This document shows, piece by piece, positions 25,009 through 36,480 of a stretch of 64,000 bases of DNA (the first letter of the stretch is position 1; every line of letters starts with the position of its first letter). The notes under the pieces are model-generated. The model did not search any database and was not told where the DNA came from. It worked only from the letters and a program-made list of their open reading frames with translations. The stretch comes from Bryopsis sp. KO-2023 (Eukaryota > Chlorophyta > Ulvophyceae > Bryopsidales > Bryopsidaceae). Position numbers and translations under genes: made by a program. The stretch is from assembly GCA_030272585.1 (NCBI GenBank), contig BSYQ01000010.1, positions 1,736,001 to 1,800,000 of the forward strand. Reading direction: 5' to 3'.

Positions 25009-27578
25009 ATGAGGATGCAACAGTCTTTTCTGGGAATTGTGGCGGTGGTGGTTTTCTTCATTGCCTCTGTTCGAGGTCAGGAGGAGAATCCAAGCTTGGA
25101 CGCCCTGCGCAAGGCCTTTGTCAATGTTGGGAGCCCGAATGCCGCTCCCAGCGGCAGTCTTGCTCTGAAAGAAGGTTTCAGAAAGCGAGCTGGTGGATCG
25201 GAGCAACCTCAACAAGCACCCAACCAGCAGCCGGATGACTCTGGGGTGACTGAGCAAGTACCCTCTGTGGTGGCTGCCGATGGCTCTCAGGCACCTGGAG
25301 AAGGGGAAAGTGCTCCACCAACCCCTCCGCCCCCTGCCCCAGCTCCCCCTGCTGAACCTACCCCACCCCCACCCCCACCTCCACCTCCACCTCCACCACC
25401 TGCCCCTGTTCCCCCTCCTGAACCTACCCCACCCCCACCTCCACCTCCTGTTCCCCCTCCTGAACCTACTCCACCACCTCCTCCTCCTCCACCCACCGAA
25501 CCAGCTCCACTTCCACCACCTGCCCCTGTTCCTCCTCCCCCACCACCACCACCAGCCGTTCCAGTCCCACCACCTGCTCCTGTCCCTCCTCCACCTCCTC
25601 CTCCTCCGCCACCACCTCCAGCGTTCACCTGCTCCAACACCGACTTCTCCGTCCAAGGAGTAAGAAATCCAATGGCGCTCTTAATTTTATCTGTATGATA
25701 TTTTAGATCTTGATAATGGTCAACCTTCATGGGATGCAAATTAACATTGACACAAGCCATTGATGTATTGATCTTCAAAAAACGGAATGCTGCAGCTAAC
25801 CAGCAGCTTCCAGTTCTCGATTTTTCATTCCTCAGATTTGATTTCTAAAGAGCACCTTACATCATCCCTCCACTTTTTTGTATAGTGTTGCTTATGGGGA
25901 TCGAAGGGGGGTGCTCAGCAACACCCCAGTCAGACAATTTCGTTGTGCTCAGGGTGCAATCGTTTCCTGAAACAGATCGAGAGCTGCGTTAATGCTGTTC
26001 GAACCAATCCTTCTGGATGGACTGGTATTGTGAGCTGTGCTGGCGGACATGCACCTCTCCCAGCCCTCGGAGTGGATGCAGCCCTTTCCAACGCTGCAGT
26101 GTCGCACACAAACGATGTTGCAACCAGGGGCTATATCGGCCATACGTAAGCAGTCTTTTTGCTTTCTTTTTTTTATGTTATTTTTCAATGAATTGCAATA
26201 ATAATGCAACGCTCCTGTTTTCATTCGAACATGTTGCATAACCTTGTGTCGGCGAGTAACTCTGCATATGAGTGATATGGCTGCCCAGTTCTGCTGTCAA
26301 ATTTCACCCTCCGGTAAAAGTATGATAGATTCAGACTGACCGAGAAATTATGAATTTATAGGGGATCAGATGGATCAAGCTTTGATTATCGATTGGTTAC
26401 CCTGTTTGGATTCACCGGAGGTGCGATTGGTGAGAATGTGGCAGGAGGTCACACAAGTGCTGCTGATGTGGTCGGAGGGTGGCTATGGTAAGACATGCTG
26501 CAATTGATTCACAATCACAGCGACTGAGAAACAATGGAACTGTCTGGATAAGAATTGAGGGGAAAAAAATTTGAGAGGCCTTCTTTTTCGACATCCTTGA
26601 TATGAGCAGGGCCTTGCACAATAGTTTGTAGAGTCTTGAATTCTGGTTGGGCTGGTGAGTGCATTTGGATTGGGACAGGTTGCGTGTGAAACAACCTGTC
26701 ACTTACGCTTTTCACTTTTCAAGTGACACATTTTTCATTTGTGTGTGTGCTTTTGTTTTGACAGCTCACCTGGACATCGGGCCAATCTCCTGGTGAGTGA
26801 GGCTCTCCAATCCATCAATGAGATCTTTTGATCCATAATCCAAACTGCAGTCATTATTATTATTATTACTATATTTTGTTTAAAAGCCAACCCAGAACTT
26901 TTCCACAAGACTTCATGAACCCAGGGTTCATAGGAAGCATGGTTTAGATTCTGGAAATTCAAACTGTATTATCGTGAAAGGATGGTTTAGATTTCGGTGA
27001 TGCAACCTGTATTATCGTGGAGATGTGCCTTGGCAAAGAGTCGATGGCCTCTGTTGATTTGATTTGATTTTCTTACTTTTTTTTTAGAGCTGTGGCCACA
27101 ATGTCATGGGAACGGGTGCTGTGTGCAATGGACGGTGTTGGTCGACCCAGGTAGGCTCGATTCTCACCTTTTTTTTTTGAAAAAATCTATGCTGAGCAGG
27201 TCCCCAGGGAGAGTGGGGTGGGTGATATTTCATCCTTTTCGTATTTTGTGGGTGAGGGGTGCTTCTTTCAAACACCAGTGAAAAATGTGTCGTGCCAGGG
27301 AAAGGTTCATGGTGGTGGGTGGTTTCAGCACAATACAAGCGGTTCATTTTTCAAGAAAACACCAAAAAACAACATGAAACCCATCCATTTGACAAAATGT
27401 GCCCCCCCCCCCCCTCCCCCCCCTCGTGTTCTTGTTTTTTTTCCTGGCAGGAGTACTATTTAATAAGTTTTCTGAAATATATATATATATATATTCGCTT
27501 TTCCTTCAGGCTTTTGGCTGCCAGCCTGCAGGCAGTTGCGGTTGCGGCGGTGCACCTATTGTTCAGGCTTTCGGATAA
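25009..27578 (+). CDS. Secreted polyproline plus CAP/SCP-domain protein (387 aa)
   Basis: Six exons, 25009-25659, 25919-26145, 26362-26487, 26765-26792, 27088-27150 and 27510-27578, join in phase. The ATG at 25009 opens a clear signal peptide (QSFLGIVAVVVFFIASVRG). A short charged region precedes about 110 residues of almost pure proline runs broken by AP, EPTP and VP (to about residue 204), then a CAP domain. CAP landmarks are FLKQIESCVNAVR, the HTNDVATRGYIGHTGSDGSS stretch, GENVAGGHTSAADVVGGW, SPGHRANLL and VMGTGAV. A cysteine-rich tail (CQPAGSCGCGG) closes it. Secreted CAP proteins bind lipids or act at the cell surface. The proline-rich rod is typical of algal and plant wall glycoproteins, where prolines are hydroxylated and glycosylated. 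A matrix-anchored extracellular protein is inferred. Confidence 0.92.
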
Positions 27579-28482
27579 AAAAGAAAAAATGGGTTAATAA
27601 ATTGTGAAAAAAATCGAAAACGAAAGGTGGGAGGGCCTGTTGACAGTCGACATACATTCAAAATGAAGGAAAAACGACCCAAAATATGACAAAATGGTGC
27701 TTGAAATAAAAATGTCGCAGCATTCTAGATGTGGAAGCCACCCACAATGGCAATATATATAATTTTTCCCTTTTCGCTTATTGTTTTCATGGAAATTGAG
27801 ATACCCTGGGGAAATTATAGTTTTTTGCAACGTTTTTTCTTTGGTTTGCTGAGCCATTTGCCCAGGTGAAGTGTTTTTTTTTCTTTCTTTTGTTGTGAAG
27901 TGGAGGTGGGTTGTGGAATCTTTTTGAGAACGATGTTTTGAAAAGAAAAAAAACAGTGAAAAGGGAATGGCAGAAAACATGGCCTCAGATATTGGGGGGT
28001 TGTAATGTCCACATTGCGGGTTCAGGGAAGTCAAGCTTAAATTGGTTATACCACTGTGAGGAGGTGATATCTTACACCACCAATTTTCGACAGAAATTGA
28101 ATAGAATTCACATGAATCGATGCCCCAGCTGCAGCCACCGTTAACTGTGGGCCTGCGGCAAGCAGAAAAAAATAGGGATAAGCGAATAATACTAAATCAA
28201 AACGCCATCCAACGCAGCCAAACAAGATTGTCCCAAACGCCAAGCCGACGGTTCGGCCCCGTCTGAATCGTGTACAGAAACTGGGACATAAATCGACGAG
28301 AAATCAATCGTGTGTGTCTGACATAGCGATAATGAGCAAATTGAATCGGAGGCGCAATCGCCCAACAAAACCGTGGGTGTCGCGTTGATTCTTCCTCTGC
28401 GCTCTGAGTATCCTCGCCGTTTGTGTGTGTGTGCTCTCTATACTTTCTATCTGCAACAAGTTTACGGTTCGTTTTTGTCCCA
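27579..28482. other. Intergenic: CAP gene 3' flank and phosphatase promoter/leader
   Basis: T-rich 3' flank to about 28000, then GC-balanced sequence that probably holds the promoter and leader of the phosphatase gene. A 64-bp part (about 28341-28400) resembles the right edge of the window. Confidence 0.5.
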
Positions 28483-30571
28483 ATGTTCTCTTGCAAAGGA
28501 GAATTGCCCCCGCGGGGTGAGCTGATGGTCGTTTGTGGTAAGTTTAAACGCCCGTCCGTGTCTTCTCGTGCTTCGATTCTTGCGTTTTACTTCTACGACA
28601 TATGTTTTTCGGTGGATTTTTGCACGCCGCTCCCCGCCGTTGTTTTCGAGTCGACCAAAGTTGTTTTCAAGTCGACCAAAGTTGTTTTCAAGTCGACCAA
28701 ACGATTCTGAATCGTGTGGATTTTGGATTTTTCAGGATTCCTCGCCTTGCTGTACGTTTTCGGGGAAGTGATTTGCGAAGTCAGCGACTTTGGGCTCTTG
28801 CTGCTGAAGCAATTCTACTCCGGGTAAGCATGTGTCGCTGTTGAAATAATGTGTTGCTGTTGAAATAACTTGGAAAAGCTTTTTGCTCCTGTGAGAATGA
28901 GTTCGATGGAAGGGTCGCTTGAATCGTTTGCTTACGGTTGTGTGTGTTTTTTCCTCCAGGGTTCAAACCGTTTTTTCGCTGGCAATGGAGATCTGCTTTT
29001 GGATTGGAATTGTGCTGGCCCTCATGAACTACAAACTGGTAAGGGAAAAAAAAAACACTGGACAAAACTGAACCAAGTTTTTGATTTGATCATTCATATG
29101 GAAAATACATGGGTGTGTTGTTTCATACTTCCTTGAACCAGATGGAAAAATAAAAATTCAATGAATGATTTCCTGAAATAAACAAGTTAGCCTGTTGCAG
29201 TTCATTTTTAAACATGCACAGCAGGAGTGATATCAGGTTTTACCTCATCAGCAAAAATTATTGTTTACCTTTTGTGTTTTTTTTTGTCTCCCTTAGGGTC
29301 AGACCAGCCGCCGTGTTCGAAAGACTTCCCCTGCTGGACCTGCTGCCGACCAAAATGCCCAGGATGTTCGAAAAGCAACCCCTCCTTCGTGTGCTGGACC
29401 TGCTGCCAACCAAAATGCCAAGGATGTTCGAAAAGCAGCCCCTCCTTCGTGTGCTGGACCTGCTGCCAACCAAAATGCCAAGGATGTTCGAAAAGCAGCC
29501 CCTCCTTCGTGTGCTGGACCTACTGCCAACCAAAATGCCAAGGATGTCGAAAAGGCTGGCTTTTCCTTGAGTGCCTTTGGGGAGACCTCTTTTGAACCTG
29601 TTGGACCTGCTGCCAACCGCACTGTCCAGGATGTTCGAAAGGAGACAGGCTGTTCCTTGGGCGCCTTTGGGGAAACCTCTTCTGTATCCTCGTCTGGAAC
29701 TGGTGGAGCTGCTGGATTCGCTGCATCCTCGTCTGGAGCTGCTGGAGCTGCTGGATTCGCTGCATCTGCGTCTGGACCTGCTGGAGCTACTGCATCTGAT
29801 GAATCCGCGTTTGGAGCTGCTGGACCTGCGTTTGGAGCTGCTGCCAGTCACCATGTCCAGGATGTTCGAAAGGTGGGCGCTTCCTTTTCGAGTGCCTTTG
29901 GGGAGACCTCTTCTGCATCTTCGTCAGGAGTTACTCGATCCTCGTCTGGAGCTACTGGATGCTCGCTTGGAGCTGCTGGAGCTGATGTCGACGACCATGC
30001 CAACCGCCCTCCGCTTGGAAGACTCGCCGTCGTTTTGGATCTCGACAGGACCCTGATCCGATCTTGGCCGCTTTGTGAGGACCCCACCCAAACCACCCAC
30101 TCCAACATTCCCGTCCCGGTCCGGCGTTCGATATGCTTCAAAAAACTTCATCATTACAAGTTTGCGAAGTTTGTCGGCGTCGTTAGACCGGGGTTCGACC
30201 GTTTCCTTGAGGAGGTTTCCGCTTTCGCCGACGTCCACATCGCCACCTTGGGGGGTCCTAGGTATGCCAAGCTCGTTCGCAAGATGCTTGAGGAAGGAGG
30301 AGGAGGGAGGAAAGTCTTCAAAAGGGTGACGAGCAACGTGGATCGGGATGAGGAGGGAAAAAAAGATTTGGAGTTGTTTCGGCATGACATGCGGCGCCTC
30401 GTTATTGTCGACGATGATACAAGGGTCCGGCAAAGGGGAAACATTTTGAAAATTTCCCCCTTCAATGGTGAAAGCAATGATCGGGAGCTTGAGGGCATTC
30501 TTGCGAAACTTAAAGCTCTCGATCGTGTCGAAGATGTGAGGACCGCCCTTGTGCCCCCTACCGTCATGTGA
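28483..30571 (+). CDS. Membrane-anchored FCP/SCP-type HAD phosphatase with repeat linker (498 aa)
   Basis: Four exons, 28483-28537, 28736-28823, 28960-29038 and 29297-30571, join in phase. Residues 19-75 hold two hydrophobic segments (FLALLYVFGEVICEV... and FSLAMEICFWIGIVLALM). Next comes a tandemly repeated linker with units like GPAANQNAKDVRKAAPPSC, then an Ala/Ser/Gly-rich stretch in which SAFGETS recurs. The C-terminal third is the catalytic domain. It has motif I VLDLDRTLIRS (DxDxT type), VRPGFDRFLEEVSAFADVHI with a threonine of motif II (IATLGG), and the acidic motif LVIVDDDTRV. Enzymes of this class (CTD small phosphatases, Dullard/CTDNEP1, Tim50) remove phosphate from serine and threonine in proteins. 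Two N-terminal membrane segments suggest ER or other organelle anchoring, as in CTDNEP1. The long low-complexity linker is unusual. Confidence 0.88.
28643..28702 (+). repeat. 21-bp tandem repeat in phosphatase intron 1
   Basis: Three near-identical copies of gttgttttcaagtcgaccaa follow each other inside the first intron. Confidence 0.9.
29325..29560 (+). repeat. 60-bp in-frame coding repeat in the phosphatase linker
   Basis: Four consecutive 60-bp units each encode a 20-residue block with the core NQNAKDVRKAAP. The middle two are virtually identical. Two decayed relatives (VQDVRK) follow at about 29620 and 29855. Because 60 is a multiple of three, copy-number change keeps the frame. Confidence 0.92.
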
Positions 30572-31094
30572 ATTTCCCCAAAACCTTGAAGCAATCGTGG
30601 AGGTTTCGTCGACCATTGAAAAAACGACGAAGGAAAGGTGGGAGAAATTGCTTGATTTTGGGCTGGTGATGGGGAAAAAAAATTTGAAAGTCAGGAGTGA
30701 AGGGTCCTTACAAAAATATTCAAAAAAAATGTTATGCCTTTCGATGGGCAGAAAAAATATATATAAGATCAAAGAAAATGTTTTGCCTTTCGACGGGCAG
30801 AAATGGGATGAAAAGGAAGGTGGAGATCAGTGGAGGACTGTTTTTCACTTTCAGGATGGATTGAACCTGCCAGCCCCACCATGCGTGCAAAAAAAAAAAA
30901 ACAGTCGAATCGATGATGCTTCAAGTGGAGAATAGATTGCTGAAGAATTGATCAGCATCTGATTCTGTGAAGCCAATCGATCAGACAGCCGCCTGCAGGA
31001 GAAGCTGAGGTCAGTGCTGGTACCAAGCGGAAAAAAAAAAATTGTCACCATGGGAGAGTTCACTTGGATGTGGGTGGCTGGATGGAAACTGTCG
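30572..31094. other. Phosphatase 3' flank
   Basis: Non-coding, purine-rich on the plus strand. It contains a short direct repeat (tgccttncgangggcagaaa at about 30735 and 30784). It leads directly into the satellite array. Confidence 0.5.
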
Positions 31095-34072
31095 GAAGGA
31101 GCTGGAGAACATTTTCTGGAAGGTTAAAATGCAAGCTGGAATCAAGGGGCAGGATGTGTCTGTCGTTTCGAGACTGGATTGCATTTTGGAGGAGGAGCTG
31201 GGTTGGATGCGAGAATCGAGTGGAAATGCTACATGAAAATCTGTGGATGGAGAACAATTTCTGGAAGGATAAAATGCAAGCTGGGATCGAGGGGCAGGAT
31301 GTGTCTGTCGTTTCGAGACTGGATTGCATTTTGGAGGAGGAGCTGGGTTGGATGCGAGAATCGAGTGGAAATGCTACATGAAAATCTGTGGATGGAGAAC
31401 AATTTCTGGAAGGATAAAATGCAAGCTGGGATCGAGGGGCAGGATGTGTCTGTCGTTTCGAGACTGGATTGCATTTTGGAGGAGGAGCTGGGTTGGATGC
31501 GAGAATCGAGTGGAAATGCTACATGAAAATCTGTGGATGGAGAACAATTTCTGGAAGGATAAAATGCAAGCTGGGATCAAGGGGCAGGATGTGTCTGTCG
31601 TTTCGAGACTGGATTGCATTTTGGAGGAGGAGCTGGGTTGGATGCGAGAATCGAGTGGAAATGCTACATGAAAATCTGTGGATGGAGAACAATTTCTGGA
31701 AGGATAAAATGCAAGCTGGGATCGAGGGGCAGGATGTGTCTGTCGTTTCGAGACTGGATTGCATTTTGGAGGAGGAGCTGGGTTGGATGCGAGAATCGAG
31801 TGGAAATGCTACATGAAAATCTGTGGATGGAGAACAATTTCTGGAAGGATAAAATGCAAGCTGGGATCGAGGGGCAGGATGTGTCTGTCGTTTCGAGACT
31901 GGATTGCATTTTGGAGGAGGAGCTGGGTTGGATGCGAGAATCGAGTGGAAATGCTACATGAAAATCTGTGGATGGAGAACAATTTCTGGAAGGATAAAAT
32001 GCAAGCTGGGATCAAGGGGCAGGATGTGTCTGTCGTTTCGAGACTGGATTGCATTTTGGAGGAGGAGCTGGGTTGGATGCGAGAATCGAGTGGAAATGCT
32101 ACATGAAAATCTGTGGATGGAGAACAATTTCTGGAAGGATAAAATGCAAGCTGGGATCGAGGGGCAGGATGTGTCTGTCGTTTCGAGACTGGATTGCATT
32201 TTGGAGGAGGAGCTGGGTTGGATGCGAGAATCGAGTGGAAATGCTACATGAAAATCTGTGGATGGAGAACAATTTCTGGAAGGATAAAATGCAAGCTGGG
32301 ATCAAGGGGCAGGATGTGTCTGTCGTTTCGAGACTGGATTGCATTTTGGAGGAGGAGCTGGGTTGGATGCGAGAATCGAGTGGAAATGCTACATGAAAAT
32401 CTGTGGATGGAGAACAATTTCTGGAAGGATAAAATGCAAGCTGGGATCAAGGGGCAGGATGTGTCTGTCGTTTCGAGACTGGATTGCATTTTGGAGGAGG
32501 AGCTGGGTTGGATGCGAGAATCGAGTGGAAATGCTACATGAAAATCTGTGGATGGAGAACAATTTCTGGAAGGATAAAATGCAAGCTGGGATCAAGGGGC
32601 AGGATGTGTCTGTCGTTTCGAGACTGGATTGCATTTTGGAGGAGGAGCTGGGTTGGATGCGAGAATCGAGTGGAAATGCTACATGAAAATCTGTGGATGG
32701 AGAACAATTTCTGGAAGGATAAAATGCAAGCTGGGATCGAGGGGCAGGATGTGTCTGTCGTTTCGAGACTGGATTGCATTTTGGAGGAGGAGCTGGGTTG
32801 GATGCGAGAATCGAGTGGAAATGCTACATGAAAATCTGTGGATGGAGAACAATTTCTGGAAGGATAAAATGCAAGCTGGGATCGAGGGGCAGGATGTGTC
32901 TGTCGTTTCGAGACTGGATTGCATTTTGGAGGAGGAGCTGGGTTGGATGCGAGAATCGAGTGGAAATGCTACATGAAAATCTGTGGATGGAGAACAATTT
33001 CTGGAAGGATAAAATGCAAGCTGGGATCAAGGGGCAGGATGTGTCTGTCGTTTCGAGACTGGATTGCATTTTGGAGGAGGAGCTGGGTTGGATGCGAGAA
33101 TCGAGTGGAAATGCTACATGAAAATCTGTGGATGGAGAACAATTTCTGGAAGGATAAAATGCAAGCTGGGATCGAGGGGCAGGATGTGTCTGTCGTTTCG
33201 AGACTGGATTGCATTTTGGAGGAGGAGCTGGGTTGGATGCGAGAATCGAGTGGAAATGCTACATGAAAATCTGTGGATGGAGAACAATTTCTGGAAGGAT
33301 AAAATGCAAGCTGGGATCAAGGGGCAGGATGTGTCTGTCGTTTCGAGACTGGATTGCATTTTGGAGGAGGAGCTGGGTTGGATGCGAGAATCGAGTGGAA
33401 ATGCTACATGAAAATCTGTGGATGGAGAACAATTTCTGGAAGGATAAAATGCAAGCTGGGATCAAGGGGCAGGATGTGTCTGTCGTTTCGAGACTGGATT
33501 GCATTTTGGAGGAGGAGCTGGGTTGGATGCGAGAATCGAGTGGAAATGCTACATGAAAATCTGTGGATGGAGAACAATTTCTGGAAGGATAAAATGCAAG
33601 CTGGGATCAAGGGGCAGGATGTGTCTGTCGTTTCGAGACTGGATTGCATTTTGGAGGAGGAGCTGGGTTGGATGCGAGAATCGAGTGGAAATGCTACATG
33701 AAAATCTGTGGATGGAGAACAATTTCTGGAAGGATAAAATGCAAGCTGGGATCGAGGGGCAGGATGTGTCTGTCGTTTCGAGACTGGATTGCATTTTGGA
33801 GGAGGAGCTGGGTTGGATGCGAGAATCGAGTGGAAATGCTACATGAAAATCTGTGGATGGAGAACAATTTCTGGAAGGATAAAATGCAAGCTGGGATCGA
33901 GGGGCAGGATGTGTCTGTCGTTTCGAGACTGGATTGCATTTTGGAGGAGGAACTGGGCTGGATGCGAGAATCGAGTGGAAATGCTACATGAAAATCAGTT
34001 GATGGAGAACAATTTCTGAAGGATAAAATGCAAGCTGGGATCGAGGGGCAGGATGTTTCTGCTGGTTCGAGA
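31095..34072 (+). repeat. 145-bp satellite array, 21 units
   Basis: Nineteen units between about 31232 and 33986 are almost identical. One diverged unit sits at each edge; the right one carries a 1-bp deletion. The unit is not a multiple of three, so every long frame in it is a repeated artefact. One site is polymorphic (gggatcgagg versus gggatcaagg). From left to right the 21 units read A,G,G,A, then G,G,A,G,A,A,A twice, then G,G,G. Confidence 0.98.
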
Positions 34073-35667
34073 AGGAGCGCTGAGCACTATGATGAAAAAC
34101 AGATTCGAGATGGAATAGAGAAAGATAGTGATATGTTGGAGAAAACTGGAGTCGGTTTTGATGACCCTTTTTTTTGCTGTGGGAATTTGTTTCTGCTGAG
34201 TGCAGCGTGTTTATGATGGGCAGCGGCAGAAAAATGAAAAAAAATAATCTGTCAATGCTAACCCTCTAGTCTTTCTGTCCTCCCCCCCCCCTCAAAAAAA
34301 AAAAAAAAAATGGGAGTGAGAGGGACCTCGGTTAAAATGAATGAACAAGGATCGCTGGGAGAATTGTTCATAGTCAGACTGAAAATGATCATTGTGGCTT
34401 CTGCTAGAAGCGAATGTTTTTTGGCGAGAGAAAAATTGACTTTGGAAAAGAAAGGAAGGCCAGTAAGTGGGTGCAGAAGTGAAAAATTGGAAAGGATAAA
34501 AGAAAATGAGATGCCTGATGTGAAAGAAATGGGCGAAAGAAAGAAACGGGTGAAAGAAAGAACTGCGGATATCTATGGGGAAACTGGACACCCCAGACAT
34601 GGGCAGGGGGGGGGGGGGGGGGGAGGTGTGAGGGGGACAAAAGGGGGTGGTTTAGAACAGTTCAAATTTACACTACTTTTAGTGATTGATTTAGCCCTTT
34701 CTGTTTTTATCCCTGAACAAAAAAGAAAAATCCAAAGGGTGGATGAAATCCCCAGAAAAAAAAAACAAAAGAAAAACAAAACAAAACAAAAAAAAAGTGG
34801 TGAATGCATTAGTGCCCTCTGTCCTGGAGGGGGGTCAGCCATAAAAAAAAATGTGTTAAGAAAAGAAATCAAAGGGGAAGATGATTGAAGAAGGGGCAAA
34901 CGATATTCGATAAATTCAAATATGGTGAGAATCCATGGAAAATGATCATGGTGTTTGGAAAAAAAATGAAAAAACCCATTTTGGGAAAGCCCATCGAAGC
35001 TGAAAGGATGTGATGGAATGTTCCCAACTCTTTTAGTAGAAAAAAATGGCAGATGAACAAAAGACCCTATGGTTTTATTGAACACTGGTCGCCAGTTCTC
35101 AGTTAAATGACTGAGCCGAAACAATTCTTATTTTGTGGGGAGGAAGTGCTGGCTTTTATCAAACGCTTGAAAGTGCCACATTTTTCCAGGGGTTCTTTTT
35201 CAGAGAAAAAAAAATTAACCGGGGGGGGGGGGGGGATTATGGGGGCTTATATAGAAGGAGAAATTTTCAAGGGAAAAAAAGGTAAAAAAAAAAAAAGTTA
35301 GTATCAGGATGCAACAAAGAAATGGTGGAATGTGTTCCCTGTTTTCACCTAGGGGCTGAAAAAAAAATTGGACAAAAAAAAAATTGAGACAGGAAGGAGA
35401 GTCGAATAGAAGTGGAAAAATTAACAAATTTGAATTTCGGTCAAAAGAGGGGAAAAAAAACAATGTCAGTGAGGAATAATAAACAGACAATGGAAAATAT
35501 ATTTAAAAAAACTGTCTGTCTGAAATTGGAATCAATCGAGAAAGTAGATATTCTGGAACGAAAAAAAAACTGGATGGAATTTAGTGTGGAGAGTTGAATG
35601 GAAAAATTCTGATGGGTTCTTGTGGTGAAACCTTGTGCTGTTCATTTCTTTATTATGTAACCAAGCC
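34073..35667. other. C-poor non-coding region right of the satellite
   Basis: Long purine and G/T-rich stretches on the plus strand, with C-runs at 34281, a G-run near 34606-34622 and another near 35221-35235. The open frame 34310-34888 is interrupted by the G-run and has lysine/glutamate-rich low-complexity content, so I do not call it. Confidence 0.5.
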
Positions 35668-36480
35668 ATTTTGGATGGAAATACTTTTTGTTTATTTTGT
35701 TGCATCTGGCAAACGATTCTTTAACAATAGCTTGATAACACTCCCAGGAAAACCCTGGATTTTGTTTCTCCAAAAGTGGGCCGATTCCTATGTGCAGTCT
35801 GAAAGATGATGTGAATGAGAAACCCCCAAAACCAGAAATTTAGCCACCCAAAAGAGGATCCTGTCAAGGTTGCTCACCCAATCCGAAAATATGTCAGTAA
35901 CTTTTGAGGTTTCAACACATTTCACAGCAATGTAACGTTTTCGTACATTCTTATATCCATTTATATTTCACAAGGAAACCTCCCCATAACACTGCTCAAA
36001 AGAAAACAAAAAACACTGCTCCTCGCTGCCTTCCCCCATATCCACCATCCTTTTTATATATATATAGTTTTTTGTATCTATCCCACCCATAACCCTTTTT
36101 TTTTTTTTTTTGAAACCTAATTTCTACGCACACTCCATCAATTCCATTCCATTCCATTTCCTTGCTTTGTTTTTTTTGTTTGTTTTTTTTCGATTTCCCC
36201 ACTTAGTACAGCCAGAAACGATGGTCAATAAAAAAACGAAGGGGCTGGTTTGGGTCTGGGGCGGGGCTCGGCAACCCCTGTCACTTTTTTGGCATTCTCT
36301 TTTGGGGTCAAGGCCAGGAGCTGAGATCCACAAGCTGAGGACAATATCTGTGCCAAGAAATCTTCTGCTTCTTTTCCGACTTGGTTGGAAGGGTGCTTTG
36401 CAACTTGCGCAGCATCTGTATAAAAAAAGCGTTATTCCATGCATTCAATTTTCTCTCGTGCTCAGATCTCCTGAGAAACA
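35668..36480 (-). repeat. Segmental duplication, inverted copy of 22925-23725
   Basis: The reverse complement follows the source copy in order. It holds the exportin last exon (36415-36224), the 3' flank with the ctgctcaaaagaaaacaaaaaa block, and the flank of the decayed secreted-protein gene. Differences include altered T-run lengths, a changed AT stretch near 36060 and many single substitutions. Confidence 0.9.
36224..36415 (-). pseudogene. Duplicated last exon of the exportin gene, frameshifted
   Basis: The minus strand repeats the start (atgctgcgcaagttgcaaag) and most of exon 22 of the exportin gene. Where the source reads cagaaggattt, this copy reads cagaagattt, a one-base deletion that breaks the frame. 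No other exportin exon is nearby. It is a fragment carried by the inverted duplication. Confidence 0.88.

Noticed and set aside
24820..25656. 278-residue minus-strand frame rich in Trp, Arg and Gly
   Set aside because: It is the antisense shadow of the polyproline exon of the CAP gene.
31064..34019. Series of 115-residue and 81-residue open frames every 145 bp on both strands
   Set aside because: They are the same frame repeated by the 145-bp satellite. The unit is not a multiple of three, and every copy runs into the same stop.
34310..34888. 192-residue Lys/Glu-rich open frame
   Set aside because: It runs through a long G-run and poly-A stretches, has low-complexity composition, and has no splice or family support.
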